A stretch of DNA of 57,500 nt. Source: Symbiodinium natans (Eukaryota > Sar > Dinophyceae > Suessiales > Symbiodiniaceae). Under the pieces are notes generated by a model, which had not been told where the DNA came from, ran no database searches, and worked only from the letters and a program-made list of their open reading frames with translations. Both the position numbers and the translations under genes were made by a program. The DNA lies in the NCBI GenBank assembly GCA_905221605.1, contig CAJNDS010001502.1, positions 350,001 to 407,500 on the forward strand, in the 5' to 3' direction. This document shows, one piece after another, positions 38,517-47,884 of the stretch. Within the stretch, counting starts at the first letter, position 1. Each line of letters begins with the position of its first letter.

Positions 38517-38790
38517 CTTTCAACACACAGGAAAGGCTGGTTCGACACTCAGGGCTTTGCAACCCTGCCATGCCACGTAATAAGCAAAATAACCATGCTC
38601 GATCATCGAAGAGGTGTCCTTTCTCCCGGGTATACTTGGAGCTTCATGGGTAGTTATAAGTAGGGTTATAAGTACTAAGTGGGGCATAAGTAGAATTACC
38701 ATACTTATAACCCTACTTACCACTACCCATGAACCTCCAAGTATAGGCTGGTGTAGGTAAGAGCTGCGTAGGAGCTGCTGAAGATGAGGC
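38517..38790 (-). CDS. Unknown protein whose intron is exactly one MITE-A
   Basis: The upstream exon (38725 to about 38769) reads SSYAALTYTSLYLE. The downstream exon 38517-38634 reads YTREKGHLFDDRAWLFCLL then RGMAGLQSPECRTSLSCVL and ends AAAG|GTGAGT. They join in phase 0 across the 90-nt intron 38635-38724, which is bounded by the MITE-A terminal repeats: GGAG|GTTCATGGGTAGT and CTCCAAG|TATA. No domain was recognised. Confidence 0.6.
38628..38735. mobile_element. MITE-A reference copy
   Basis: TATA|CTTGGAGCTTCATGGGTAGT at left and ACTACCCATGAACCTCCAAG|TATA at right. The terminal repeats are 20 nt with one mismatch, and the flanking TATA suggests a target duplication. Confidence 0.85.
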
Positions 38791-38847
38791 TGGCTGCAGA
38801 CCCTCCTGCTCAAGAAAAGTGGGGGCCTTCGCAGCCCTAGACAGTAA

Positions 38848-39022
38848 AGCGTAAACCCTGAACCTTCAACCTTTAACCCTGAACCCTGAAACCTGAACCC
38901 TAAACCCTAAACCCTGAACCCTAAACCCTAAACCCTGAACCCTAAACCCTAAACCCTAAGCCCTAAGCCCTAAGCCCTAAACCCTAAACCCTCAACCCTA
39001 AACCCTGAACCCTGAACCCTAG
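38848..39022 (+). repeat. Degenerate CCCTAAA/CCCTGAA array
   Basis: About 25 heptamers with a recurrent CCCTGAA variant and a CCCTAAG block. Confidence 0.85.
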
Positions 39023-39044
39023 CTTCGGAGCTTGCTCTCAGCAC

Positions 39045-39311
39045 CATGGCCATGTCAATGTGCATCGCAAAGTGCCGCGATCCGGCATTCGGACGTTTCG
39101 AGGGCCAAGCCCACGACAAAGAAGCCACCCAAAGCTGAACAGAAGCTGCAGCAACTGACTCCTGAAAGTCACCCCTTCTGCAGCAAAGCTTTCTGCCCTA
39201 AACCCTAAACCCTAAACCCTAAACCCTAACCCTTTTTTTGCAAATGGACTGCGAACAACTGCCAGGAAAAGACACGACACCACTCCCACTCAGCCTCGGC
39301 GAAAGCCCTGT
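39045..39311 (+). CDS. Plus-strand exons, unknown
   Basis: An ATG-led frame at 39054 reads CIAKCRDPAFGRFEGQAHDK, while an overlapping frame reads RAKPTTKKPPKAEQKLQQLT, so the frame is undecided. Exon 39269-39308 follows AACTGCCAG, reads KTRHHSHSASAKAL and ends at a GTAAGT donor. A telomere array lies between (39192-39230). Confidence 0.35.
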
Positions 39312-39329
39312 AAGTTGCCGAGCCAAGGC

Positions 39330-39402
39330 CCTAAACCCTAAACCCTAAATCCTAAACCCTAAACCCTAAACCCTGAACCCTAAACCCTAAACCCTAAACC
39401 CG
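39330..39402 (+). repeat. CCCTAAA array
   Basis: About ten units with single variants (AATCCTA, CCCTGAA). Confidence 0.9.
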
Positions 39403-39516
39403 AGGCCCGAAAATCTAAGGGGCAGATCAAGGGCACTTCGAGAGACCCCAACTTGAGGGTGCTCGGTTCTGGTGGGGTGAGCTGCCTAGAGTACACGTTG
39501 AGACATCCCCCTTGCC

Positions 39517-39592
39517 ACATGGGGGGGTTTACGAAAGGGGGCCCCTAAAACATACTAACGTCAACAAGGTACCCACTAATATCGTAAACCCC
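39517..39592. mobile_element. MITE-C copy, short
   Basis: The ends are GGGGGTTTACGAAAGGGG and, inverted, AATATCGTAAACCCC. The interior GTACCCACT is diverged. Confidence 0.6.
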
Positions 39593-39699
39593 GATATAGG
39601 AGAGAGGGAGGGGGAAGTTGGAGCAAAATTCTGGGCCTTATCTTTAGCTTCGCGACCTGGTAGGACTGCCATGACCCCTCAAAAACCTTGCAAGGAATC

Positions 39700-39897
39700 G
39701 ACAACTAAACATGCAAGAAGCCTCCCAACGGATTACCCTCTAAAGTTTCTAAAGGGGAGCCCTCAACCCTTTTGCCACTGGACTGAAGGCAAGCCTAAAC
39801 CCTAAACCCTAAACCCTAAAAACCTGGAAGAGAGGCTCTGCGCCTCCTCCTGCTCAGCCCGCTGGCGTCGGAGTGCCTCGCGGTGCCGTCGAAGATC
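39700..39897 (-). CDS. Coiled-coil exon and a short exon across a 29-nt telomere tract
   Basis: Exon 39824-39897 follows GTGTCCAG, reads DLRRHREALRRQRAEQEEAQ then SLSS, and ends TCCAG|GTTTTTAGGG. Removing 39795-39823 joins it in phase to LAFSPVAKGLRAPL and a stop near 39750. An overlapping plus-strand segment (STTKHARSLPTDYPLKFL, 39698-39755) competes. Confidence 0.4.
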
Positions 39898-39913
39898 CTG
39901 GACACACCAACTA

Positions 39914-40048
39914 CATGATGATATACAAAAGGACCTCAATCTGTATACTCATTAGGCTATATGTTTTACTAGATGTGGCGGATGATATACAAAAAGAACC
40001 TCAATCTATATACTCATTAGATGATTATGTTTATGTACTAGATGTGGC
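39914..40048 (+). repeat. Imperfect tandem duplication, about 60-bp unit
   Basis: GATGATATACAAAAGGACC ... TACTCATTAG ... CTAGATGTGGC occurs twice in a row with about 85% identity. It is AT-rich compared with its neighbours. Confidence 0.75.
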
Positions 40049-40427
40049 AACCAGGTGGAACATAATTAATCGAATAAGCCCTCATACCGTCTTTTTTCAA
40101 AAACATGCTGATGTCGTGCTCATGTTAAGCATCGTGCGTGAGAGGAGCCGATGGCGGGTCGTCAGCGCGACGACACAGATAAGATATTGGATTGTTTGCG
40201 ACGTGGCTTTTTTTCTCAGGTTTTTTGCAGTTCTGAAAGTTGGGCGCACAGGCCCGGCTGCCAACGGGAAAAGTAGGACAGGTACTCTTACAGGCGACCG
40301 TGTGTGCTACAACTCCCTAAGCCCTAGACCCTACACCCTAAACACTAATTAAACCCTACACTAAACAGCTACAAGGAGCCCTTTCGTGCCATCCCCTTTC
40401 CCGCTTTCTCTTTGGAGGGTGGTGACT

Positions 40428-40581
40428 TTCGGGCTTCAAGCGTTTGGAAACGCACGGCAAAGCTAAAGAAAGCTATGCAGGACTGCGGCGGATGTGGATG
40501 CAATCGTCGTTCCAAAGCAAGAAGAAACATCCCGAGCCCGAGAGTACCCAGATTCAAGCAGTGAATCCCCGGTTTCATTGA
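40428..40581 (+). CDS. C-terminal exon, basic protein
   Basis: The plus strand reads FKRLETHGKAKESYAGLRRM then WMQSSFQSKKKHPEPESTQI and ends at TGA 40581. It is lysine-rich and helical at first. The minus strand is also open at 40375-40435 (SPPSKEKAGKGMARKG). Upstream exons are not resolved. Confidence 0.4.
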
Positions 40582-40589
40582 GAAAGGGG

Positions 40590-41095
40590 GCAGGGGTGGG
40601 GGGGGGGGGGACCGCATGTATGTGTGTGCATGTCTGCAAGCATGCCAAATGTATTATATAGAACAATATGCACACATGGATTTACGTATTTATTTGCTTA
40701 TTCATGCACATATACAGATGTACACATACGTGTAGCTATGATTAAACACCCCCAAACTGCGGAGAAAAACAAGTAGCGCAGGCCCATTCTACAACAGGCC
40801 ACCCCCTCCCCTCCGGTCAAGGGCCTTTTTTTATAACTCAAACTCTCTACATGTGTCGACCCCCTCGCAGACCCATGGAACCAATGAAGGGAAGGGGCGG
40901 GAGGGCTTCTTAAAGGGAAGTGAAGAAAGACTCCAGTATCTGTATATAAAAAATGAAGAAAAACATCTTATATATTTATTGAATTATTGATGGGGGCAGG
41001 TGGCCATCCATGTATACAGATCTACATATGTATATACACGCTCATATGTATATGTATATGTATATATACATACCGGCCCCTGTACAAATATACAC
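40590..41095. other. Low-complexity and AT-rich spacer
   Basis: A poly-G run (40597-40610) is followed by AT-rich DNA with ATATGTATATG repeats to 41075. Open frames here are low-complexity Tyr/Ile and are not credible genes. Confidence 0.6.
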
Positions 41096-41099
41096 GTAG

Positions 41100-41494
41100 T
41101 TGCCTGCTGCTGCGAACGGGGTCCCTGTGCGATGTCCAGTTTTTGCTGCACACCACAGGGTCGGACAACCCAGAAAGCATTCCGACAAGGCGGTCCTGCT
41201 CATCATCATCCGTGGCCTGGCTTTAGGGTTTAGGGTTTAGGGTTTACCCGCCAGACTTCCCAACATGTGGGTGGCCCGAGCGGACACTTCAATCCGATGC
41301 AGAAGCAACCGATCAAGCAAGAAACCCGGCCAGCCCCTCGGAAGGACGTGTAAGTCACGCATAGTTAGCACCATGCAACAACTAAGTCGTGACTGAGCCC
41401 CACGCACGCAGCGTCGCCTCCATTTTGGAAGCGCCACTTTCCGACCTGAGTACGCCAGCAAACTGTGCAATCTCAGGGTCCCGTTCCGCATCAT
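41100..41494 (-). CDS. Unknown protein, two exons across a 35-nt CCCTAAA intron
   Basis: Exon 41252 to about 41490 reads LRLHSLLAYSGRKVALPKWR, LTMRDLHVLPRGWPGFLLD and RIEVSARATHMLGSL. Exon about 41105-41216 reads ATDDDEQDRLVGMLSGLSDP then VVCSKNWTSHRDP. They join in phase 0 by a GC donor and the acceptor AAAGCCAG. The intron 41217-41251 is mostly CCCTAAA in the gene sense. Confidence 0.45.
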
Positions 41495-41533
41495 TTGGCT
41501 GCCTGTGCTCTGCCCCGTTCCTACCAGTTTTGT

Positions 41534-41590
41534 AGGGTTTAGGGTTTAGGGTTTAGGGTTTAGGGTTGAGGGTTTAGGGTTTAGGGTTTT
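41534..41590 (+). repeat. TTTAGGG array
   Basis: About eight units with one TTGAGGG variant. Confidence 0.9.
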
Positions 41591-41636
41591 GGTCCTCCAT
41601 GATGGCCGAACCAGAATGCTTCTGCATGCTCCGGTT

Positions 41637-41760
41637 CATAGAACCCGAGCCTTAGAGCAGCCTGTGAGACGAGCCCACGGCCCTCCTTTATTCGGAGAGC
41701 TGCGGAGGCGGCGCGTGGCCTCCGGTCCGGCGGCGTCGAGCCTCCCTTTCATTTCATGAT
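41637..41760 (-). CDS. Possible C-terminal exon
   Basis: The minus strand reads LDAAGPEATRRLRSSPNKGG then PWARLTGCSKARVL to a stop at 41637, directly after a MITE-C copy (41766-41840: GTAAACCCCCACA and a related left end). Confidence 0.3.
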
Positions 41761-41765
41761 TCAGG

Positions 41766-41840
41766 CAAGATATGGGTACGTACCTGTTGGGATTTTTGGG
41801 GGTCTGTACTGGGGGGTCCTGTGTTTTTGTAAACCCCCAC
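41766..41840. mobile_element. MITE-C copy, diverged
   Basis: GGGTACGTACCTGTTGGG at left and TTTTTGTAAACCCCC at right, with GGGGGTCTG inside. Confidence 0.5.
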
Positions 41841-41907
41841 ATCCCACTTTAAAGCAGCCAGACGCCACAAACAGGAGTTGTGCCTGATGGCCCCCCCTTA
41901 CTGGGAC

Positions 41908-42190
41908 TCAGGAGAAGCGATGTACGATCATCATCATTAACAGATTCTTGGGCACTGCCGGGCACTCGCGTTTACAAGTGCCTCGCCATGGCAAGCTGTC
42001 GCAAAAGCAAGAGGGTGACTTATCCTGGCAGGAATAGGAAGTACTGAATGGAAGCAGCACGCTTCCCAAAAAGCGGTGCTCAGGTTGAATCAGGCGTTCG
42101 CAGGGTGCCGCAAGATCACGTCTCTCTGCATGAGCCCAGCCCTGCCCATAAGTCCCGTAAGTCCAACGACAGGCTTGAGAAAATGCGCTT
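41908..42190 (-). CDS. Open coding-like segment
   Basis: About 95 codons are open on the minus strand, with YGQGWAHAERRDLAAPCERL, QPEHRFLGSVLLPFSTSYSC and GTCKRECPAVPKNLL, ending at a stop. No domain was recognised. A CCCTAAA array (42212-42274) lies immediately upstream. Confidence 0.35.
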
Positions 42191-42286
42191 GCTATTGCTA
42201 ACCTCAAAGAGTCCCTAAACCCTAAACCCTAAACCCTAAACCCTAAACTCTAAACCCTAAACCCTAAACCCTAAATCGGCTAGTCA

Positions 42287-42408
42287 GGGTGGCTCAAGCA
42301 GTCGAGACCTATGCTGGAAAATCGCAATTCACATCAGATCGTCAAAATCGAAGTCGCCCCATCCTAGGCCAAGACTGCACTGGCAACCCCGCGAACAGCA
42401 GGGCTTAC

Positions 42409-42446
<38 letters not shown>

Positions 42447-43340
42447 TTATTTATTTATTTATTTGTTTATTTGTTTATTTATCTATTTCTATATATATAT
42501 ATACATACATACATACAGAATATATAATATACTGCGTATAATAAAGAGGGATATGCATGTACATATATATATATATAGATACATATATGTGAATATAAAG
42601 ACAAGATTGTCCTTACGCATTGCCTGCCATGGGGCCATCCTGACCATTCCTGGCGGGCTCTGTCCTCCCAGTGGGAATCGTGTGCTCCAGCCTTGCGATG
42701 CGAATCCGCTGTTTAGGGTTTAGGGTTTAGGGTTTAGGGTTCAGGGTCCCATCCTACGTGGCCTACTGTACTTGGTGGCCCAGAAACCATGTTATCACAA
42801 GGATAACCTTAAACCATAAACCCGTTTTAAGCACGGACTGAGGAGGCTGCCGGCAACACCTGAAAGCAGGGCCTTCTTGCCTTTAGCAAGGGTTGACCCT
42901 AAAACCTAAACCCACTTGTGCTTGGTTACTTTACACGCGAAGCTTGAACCAACACAAGGGCAACAGGGTACCCACTGGGCTACCAAGTGTAGCGGAACTC
43001 AAAGGCACCAAGAGGTGCGTCGCTTAGGGCGGTTGGGTTCAGGGTTTAATAGCTCAGTTTTTTTGGTGTTCAGGGTTTAGGGTTCCCGTCCATACCCCCT
43101 GCATGCAAGCCCAAGAAGCTGATCATCAGGGTTGAAGACCTGACAGGCAGGGCTCAAAGCAGGTCGAAGTGGCCAGAAGTCGTCCGAAGGACTTTCATGA
43201 AATATCAACTGCACTGCAACTTTCGCCAGCTACTTGGTGGCCTGTGGGTCGAATTTTCCCGTAAAGATGGTTCAACAAGCGCTGCTACGACGCTTTTTGC
43301 CGACAAACAGCTACCCATCTACAGGAAGCCTCGGTCCTAG
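42287..43340 (+). CDS. Unknown protein, C-terminus well resolved
   Basis: The last exon, 43110-43340, is open for 77 codons to TAG and reads PKKLIIRVEDLTGRAQSRSK, then WPEVVRRTFMKYQLHCNFRQ and LLGGLWVEFSRKDGSTSAAT. Earlier plus-strand exon candidates are 42287-42403 (AVETYAGKSQFTSDRQNRSR) and 42970-43015 (TGLPSVAELKGTK, acceptor GGCAACAG, donor GTGCGT). The phase between 43015 and 43110 does not match, so one junction is wrong or an exon is missing. The domain is not recognised. Confidence 0.5.
42408..42600. repeat. AT-rich microsatellites
   Basis: (TA)n at 42408-42446, (TTTA)n at 42447-42482 and (TACA)n at 42505-42516, probably intronic. Confidence 0.9.
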
Positions 43341-43347
43341 ATCAACC

Positions 43348-44340
43348 CTAAATTAACAAAAACCGAAAACGACACAGGATTGCATATACGGGCTGAGGGG
43401 TCTTGGTTGATGGAAACTTGAACTCTAAACCCTAAACCCTAAACCCTAAACCCTAAACCCTAAACCTTCCGAGTCCCAGGTGCATCCCAGCCGGAGGTGA
43501 TCTCAACCGGTGGGCGCGGAGCGCTTCCTTCATCGCCCTCCTCTGTTGGGTCCTGGATTTGAAAAGGTCTGTGTGGGAACATGTGTGCACACACACATAT
43601 ATATATATATGTATATATGCATATGCATATATATATATATATATATATATTTAGATAGGTATAAAAAAATATATGGCGCCATTCGGAAGGTGAAGGGGCA
43701 GTGCGAGGCGAGGCCGCAGTACGCTAACAAACTCTATAGAATGAGGGTTTAGGGTTTAGGGTTTAGGGTTTAGGGTTTAGCTCTGCCAAAGCACTCTCTG
43801 AGATGTAGTCGACCCCGCTGGCATGGGACCGTTGGCAGTGACGGCGACGCCTCGTTTCAGGTTCGCGGGTCTGGCGCGGGTGTGAGGCTACTGCCGCATG
43901 CCCACGTGTGCAAGACACCAAATCCCGACCGATTGCATGCAAGAACAAGCGATTAAGAACCTACACTGGAAATTTAATGACAGCTGCTGCGGCTAGAAGA
44001 ACATGCCTGCGGCAGCATCCATCTGCAGCAGCGTCTGCTCTGGCTCAGGGGCGCTGGCGTTGGGGACCGCCTCTTGCATAAAGAACCAATGAAGCGCGCA
44101 AACGGTGCTTCCTAAACCCTAAACCCTAAACCCTAAACCCTAAACCCTAAACCCTAAACCCTAAAGCAGCTTGCAAGCCAGACTCAGCTGTGGACTTTGC
44201 GGCCTTGTGGAACAAACTCGCCGCTTCACCCGCACTGTCCCTGCCTCCCCGCCGCGCCGCAAGGCGGACAACTCTTCTGCCAGGACAGACCTTGTGCTGG
44301 CAGCCGCAGCATGATATCTTAAAATGTTCAGCAGCTCCAT
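43348..44340 (-). CDS. Unknown protein with telomere-repeat introns
   Basis: The ATG at 44340 begins MELLNILRYHAAAASTRSVL then AEELSALRRGGEAG. After a 55-nt CCCTAAA array comes about 44010-44075 (VPNASAPEPEQTLLQMDAAA). Later exons are about 43784-43830 (RLHLRECFGR), 43684-43730, 43466-43552 (DPTEEGDEGSAPRPPVEITS then GWDAPGTRK) and 43348-43416 (FPSTKTPQPVYAILCRF, stop). The last two join in phase 0 across the 49-nt telomere intron 43417-43465. The gene is tail-to-tail with the plus-strand gene ending at 43340. Confidence 0.5.
43417..43465 (-). repeat. Telomere-repeat intron (49 nt)
   Basis: On the gene strand it starts GTTTAGGG, continues as six repeat units, and ends GAGTTCAAG. The flanking exons are phase 0. 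Confidence 0.65.
44112..44166 (+). repeat. CCCTAAA array, eight units
   Basis: A perfect array, probably intronic in the minus-strand gene (donor side TTTAGGG). Confidence 0.9.
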
Positions 44341-44399
44341 TTCACTCACTGCTTTCGTTCACGACGCCCAATCGCAAATTGCAACGATTTGCAACTGCC

Positions 44400-44800
44400 T
44401 GTGCCCCGTTTACGGCTCAAAGGCCACCCCGAAATTCTCCGAACTTGGTAAGTACTTGCGGTCTACTAGTTCATGGTTGGGATAATATTAAAAACGTAAT
44501 TTGCTATTCCTTGTTGGGTTTAAGTACCCTTAAAAATGTAAAATGGTACCCAACTATGACAAAGTCTAGGGTTTGGGGGTTTGGGGTTTAGGGGAACTTG
44601 AGCGCACCCTTCCGAGGCAGCAGCACTTGCCTGGCGATGCACTGGGCAACACCCCGGGCCTGGCCCAGGTCTCAGGAGACTCAGAAAGTTTAGGGTTTAG
44701 GGTTTAGGGTTTGGGCTTAGGGTTTCGTCGCTCACTCTCACAAGGCAGGCTTAGGGTTTAGGGTTTAGGGGTTAGGGCTTAGGGTTCAGCTCATGACCCA
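44400..44800. other. Exon-like segments and MITE-F, strand ambiguous
   Basis: A plus-strand exon candidate at 44421-44448 (ATPKFSEL, donor GTAAGT) is followed by a MITE-F copy. At 44595-44690 the plus strand (LERTLPRQQHLPGDAL) and the minus strand (ARGVAQCIARQVLLPRKGA) are both open. Telomere tracts lie at 44688-44720 and 44754-44788. Confidence 0.35.
44464..44566. mobile_element. MITE-F copy
   Basis: TAGTTCATGGTTGGGATAAT and, inverted, GTCATAGTTGGGTACCATTT. The interior is TTGTTGGGTTTAAGTACCC, as in the sulfotransferase intron. Confidence 0.75.
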
Positions 44801-44835
44801 GACGTGCTGGAAAGCTTCTCGTTTTTTTTTTTGCG

Positions 44836-46690
44836 TCAGGGCCACCGCTGGCGGTTCCTAGGGTCGAAGATTGAAAGGTCAATGGCTTCGAACATTTTTC
44901 GATGCCCGGCTGAATTCGGATGGCCCGCGTCACGCATGAGGCCGTCCAGCCACCTCGCAGGGCTTCGTTCCATACTTGGAGGTTCACGGGTAGTGAAAAG
45001 TAGGGTTATAAGTTACATGTATAGAGATTCTACGTGTGACCTCATTTCGGGCCACGTAGAGAAACACATCCTACGTGTAGCTCTCCATGAACCTCCAAGG
45101 ATGCTCTGACCGTAAATCCCCTACCCCTGCTCTTTATGAAGCTTCAGCGCAGTAGGGTCATAAAGCTGCCATGATGAAAGATCCTGACTGAAAACTTGTA
45201 GCACTGGACCAAAATGCTGCACTAATTCTCCTAGAAGCCCTGCAAAGCAATGAAAGCCCAAGTGCCTCCCCTGTCCGTCATGCAATGCTCCCAGCCAGTC
45301 CAGCACGGGAACGGACTGATCCGCAAAAAAGTCTTGCGCGTCCTCGTGTGTTCCTAGATGTTTCAGTGCGTTCTTCAACTTCACCTTTGAACTGGTTATT
45401 CGGCGCTGTCTGCACATAACCCTGGTTACTGGTCATGTGCTCCAGTCACTCCAGCCGTGCGCAACTCAAGAAAACACATTCTCTCATAACATACCAACAC
45501 AGACTTCAAATGTGGTTTATGACCTGTTGGACCGGTCCTGAAGTAAGAGCAGCTGCTTCGAGTGCCTGTAGTCGCCATTTGGGTAGACACCACCCAGCAC
45601 TGGCATCGCTCCGATCTTCCTTGTCTCAAGTAAAAGCTCTCCTGGGGCGCACATCGTGGGAGCAGCAAAGCATCGCTGACAAGGCTGCATTCCCCTTATC
45701 TTGGCAAGAGCTGTCTACTGAGTTATTTCGGCTGCCAAGAGGACTACTGGCATAGCAGGAGCTGATCTCGTGCGGCGGGGGTTTTTAGTTGCTAACATAT
45801 GCTAACTACGATAGATTCTGCCAAGCCGCTGCATCAGGTGCCAAAGGCAAAACTTTCTTCTTCCCCCTCCCCTATATTGAAGAGTCACTTGTGCCTACCT
45901 ATATAAGCAGCGTAGGCTACTGTACCTATATATACCAGGGTCTCAGGTCCTTCGAACCTTGGGGAGTCGTCCCGGGGTTCATGATTTACGGCGAATCTCA
46001 CGGTGGCAAATGGCTAACTGCTACGTGCAATTGGGTGCACATGGCCCTTCAACCTGCATGGACAATTGCCGGCACAGGCTCGAATGCCACTCTTGAAGCT
46101 TGCAGCAACTGCATCCCATTCACCCTCTTCTTTCCAGGAGAGGCCTTCGTTGGCCAGGCTGAGTGAAATCACAACCTGAGCCATGCAGCAGCAATCGCAG
46201 ACCCACCAGAGCTTGAATTCATCGCTCGGTGACTTAGCTGCATTCACCTTGTTGTCTGGGCCATGAAGGCAACATCATGACATCATGTTTCTAGCATATT
46301 TCGTCCCTTTCCGCAATCGACGTGCGATGCACACATCACACGCCGGAGCAATAGACAGCAATGCTGCCAAGACCTCTCTTCCCAACCGATGCTGAACAAG
46401 AAGTTGGCAAACCAACCTGTCGCGTACTGCATCCTAGGCTCGATGTCCGGCTTCTGCGAGGTCACCAGTCCTATGCCCGCAGGAGTCGTGCAGAGTACAA
46501 TGAGCGGCGGTTCAACGTAGCTGAGAAACAAACATACTGAGGAAAGCTGACGAGAATGAGTACATAAGGTGCTCGTGGCAAAGCGTCTTGCGAAGTCTTG
46601 CAGCAGGAGCTCCGTGTTGTAGCCTCAGCCGACCAACACGCCGTGGAAGACCAGCAAACTCCACAGCACGCAAAAAACACTTCCTCCCTC
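44836..46690 (-). CDS. Large enzyme-like protein; weak condensation-domain resemblance
   Basis: Minus-strand exons, in order, are about 46470-46640 (GYNTELLLQDFARRFATSTL, then SYVEPPLIVLCTTPAGIGLV at 46450-46530), 46380-46450 (DIEPRMQYATGWFANFLFSI), 46070-46250 (DEFKLWWVCDCCCMAQVVIS then LANEGLSWKEEGEWDAVAAS), 45533-45722 (APGELLLETRKIGAMPVLGG), 45128-45417 (LKHLGTHEDAQDFFADQSVP, LDWLGALHDGQG) and 44836-44974 (WLDGLMRDAGHPNSAGHRK). The pattern G.N.ELLL.DF, then a GWFAN motif, weakly recalls condensation-type acyltransferases. I give that low weight. The intron 44975-45092 is a MITE-A copy. Two frames are possible in the last exon. Confidence 0.45.
44975..45099. mobile_element. MITE-A copy at a splice junction
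   Basis: TA|CTTGGAGGTTCACGGGTAG at left and CTCCATGAACCTCCAAG at right. On the minus strand the right end gives GGAG|GTTCATGG and the left end gives CCTCCAAG|TATGG. Confidence 0.75.
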
Positions 46691-46726
46691 CTACTCCTTA
46701 ACCTGGAACTTTTCGATTACAAGCTA

Positions 46727-46985
46727 CTATCGATGTATATACTGATATATAGGATAGTTTACCAGTAGATGGGCTGAATCTTCAGGAGAGGAACAATAAA
46801 AGTGCAAAGATCCACAGCAGCTGGCTAAGCCCTTAACATCACGGCTCCCAAGCCCCCAAAGTGCACTTGATCCAAGCATCCGTGCACGGCAACGTTTATC
46901 GTCCTTAGCCGGCCACTTCTTCAACAGCTTCTGCGGCCCATTCCAAGAGTCGAGTTGTAAAGACCCTAGTAATAACAATAGCAAT
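46727..46985 (-). CDS. C-terminal exon, unknown protein
   Basis: An open frame from about 46980 to TAG 46727 reads WNGPQKLLKKWPAKDDKRC, ALWGLGSRDVKGLASCCGS and DSAHLLVNYPIYQY. The upstream (TTATTG)n-like AT-rich DNA looks intronic. No domain was recognised. Confidence 0.4.
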
Positions 46986-47310
46986 AATATTACTTGTAAA
47001 AGTAATAACAATAATCTTTATAAAAAAATATAACAACAATAATCATCATGACGATCACATTAATACATCTCATATATCACGAATAATAGTCACCGAATCT
47101 CTGCACCCCAGAGTTGCTCTATAAACGCAAACTACCTGGTAAGAAGGGCAAAACACTAAGCCAGAGTCCAACAGCCCCGATGAAGAAGTCTTCCCCTTAA
47201 AGTTTAGGGCTTTGGGATGCTAGGAAGCCCGGTCGGCGTAAGGAGAGGTAATATGAAACGCCGCCCACCGCTCCGACCTTTCACTGAACTCCAAGGACTG
47301 CAATCATGAC
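46986..47310. other. AT-rich, no gene seen
   Basis: AATAATAA-type low complexity (46965-47100) is followed by unremarkable sequence. No exon has splice signals. Confidence 0.45.
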
Positions 47311-47420
47311 TGAAAAGGTTCAGCAGGCCACATGCATCGCAAGGAAGAAAAGGATTCTGCGATCAACTTGGCACTTCGAGAAACGATCCTCTCACCAAGC
47401 CGTGCCGTTTCAGAGATGTC
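47310..47420 (-). CDS. Coding-like segment
   Basis: The minus strand reads ISETARLGERIVSRSAKLIA then ESFSSLRCMWPAEPFQS to a stop. The plus strand also reads QATCIARKKRILRSTWHFEK. Orientation is favoured by neighbours only. Confidence 0.3.
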
Positions 47421-47424
47421 AACC

Positions 47425-47590
47425 CTAAACCCTAAACTCTAAACCCTAAACCCTAAGCCTTAAAGCCCTGAGCCCTAAGCCTTAAAGCCCTAAGCCCTAA
47501 GCCCTAAGCCCTAAGCCCTAAGCCCTAAGCCCTAAGCCCTAAGCCCTAAGCCCTAAGCCCTAAGCCCTAAGCCCTAAGCCCTAAGCCAAA
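47425..47590 (+). repeat. CCCTAAG variant array
   Basis: Three CCCTAAA units are followed by about 18 units of CCCTAAG, a variant telomere heptamer, in near-perfect tandem. Confidence 0.95.
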
Positions 47591-47696
47591 CTTGGACCCC
47601 AGTGGCTGGTGGGCAAACTGAGCCTCCAGGGACTTTGCCAGGAGCCAAGCCCATCCTCGATCCTGCCCCCAGGTCTTGGGCAGCTTTTAGAAATTA

Positions 47697-47790
47697 GGGG
47701 GTTTAGGGTTTAGGGTTTAGGGTTTGGGGTTTAGGGATTAGGGTTTAGGGTTTAGGGTTTACGGTTTACGGTTTAGGGATTAGGGGGCTT
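47697..47790 (+). repeat. TTTAGGG array with TTTACGG variants
   Basis: About 12 units; two adjacent TTTACGG units and TTAGGGA variants occur. Confidence 0.9.
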
Positions 47791-47884
47791 CCCCAATCTG
47801 TTTGAGGCTTCTGGGTTGGGGTCATGTGGGTTTCGGGCTAGTAGGGTTCTCGGGTTTCGGGGTTGAGGTACGAGTTCATGAACA

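Noticed and set aside
40987-41233. Tyr/Ile-rich frames
   Set aside because: They derive from ATATGTATATG repeats; similar frames at 42.4, 43.6 and 51.3 kb were rejected for the same reason.
45789-46166. Plus-strand 125-codon frame
   Set aside because: The opposite strand carries a better coding pattern (LANEGLSWKEEGEWDAVAAS and neighbours) consistent with adjacent minus-strand exons; the plus frame looks like its shadow.
46540-46690. Complete HHxxxDG condensation-domain motif
   Set aside because: The segment before GYNTELLLQDF has FHGVLVG followed by a TGA, so a full motif would require an unseen junction; the family name was therefore not assigned.
47773-47884. Last 35 codons of the long minus-strand frame at 47.8-48.3 kb as protein
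   Set aside because: They read through telomere-derived repeats (NPHDPNPEASN type) and are most likely intron or 3' sequence.
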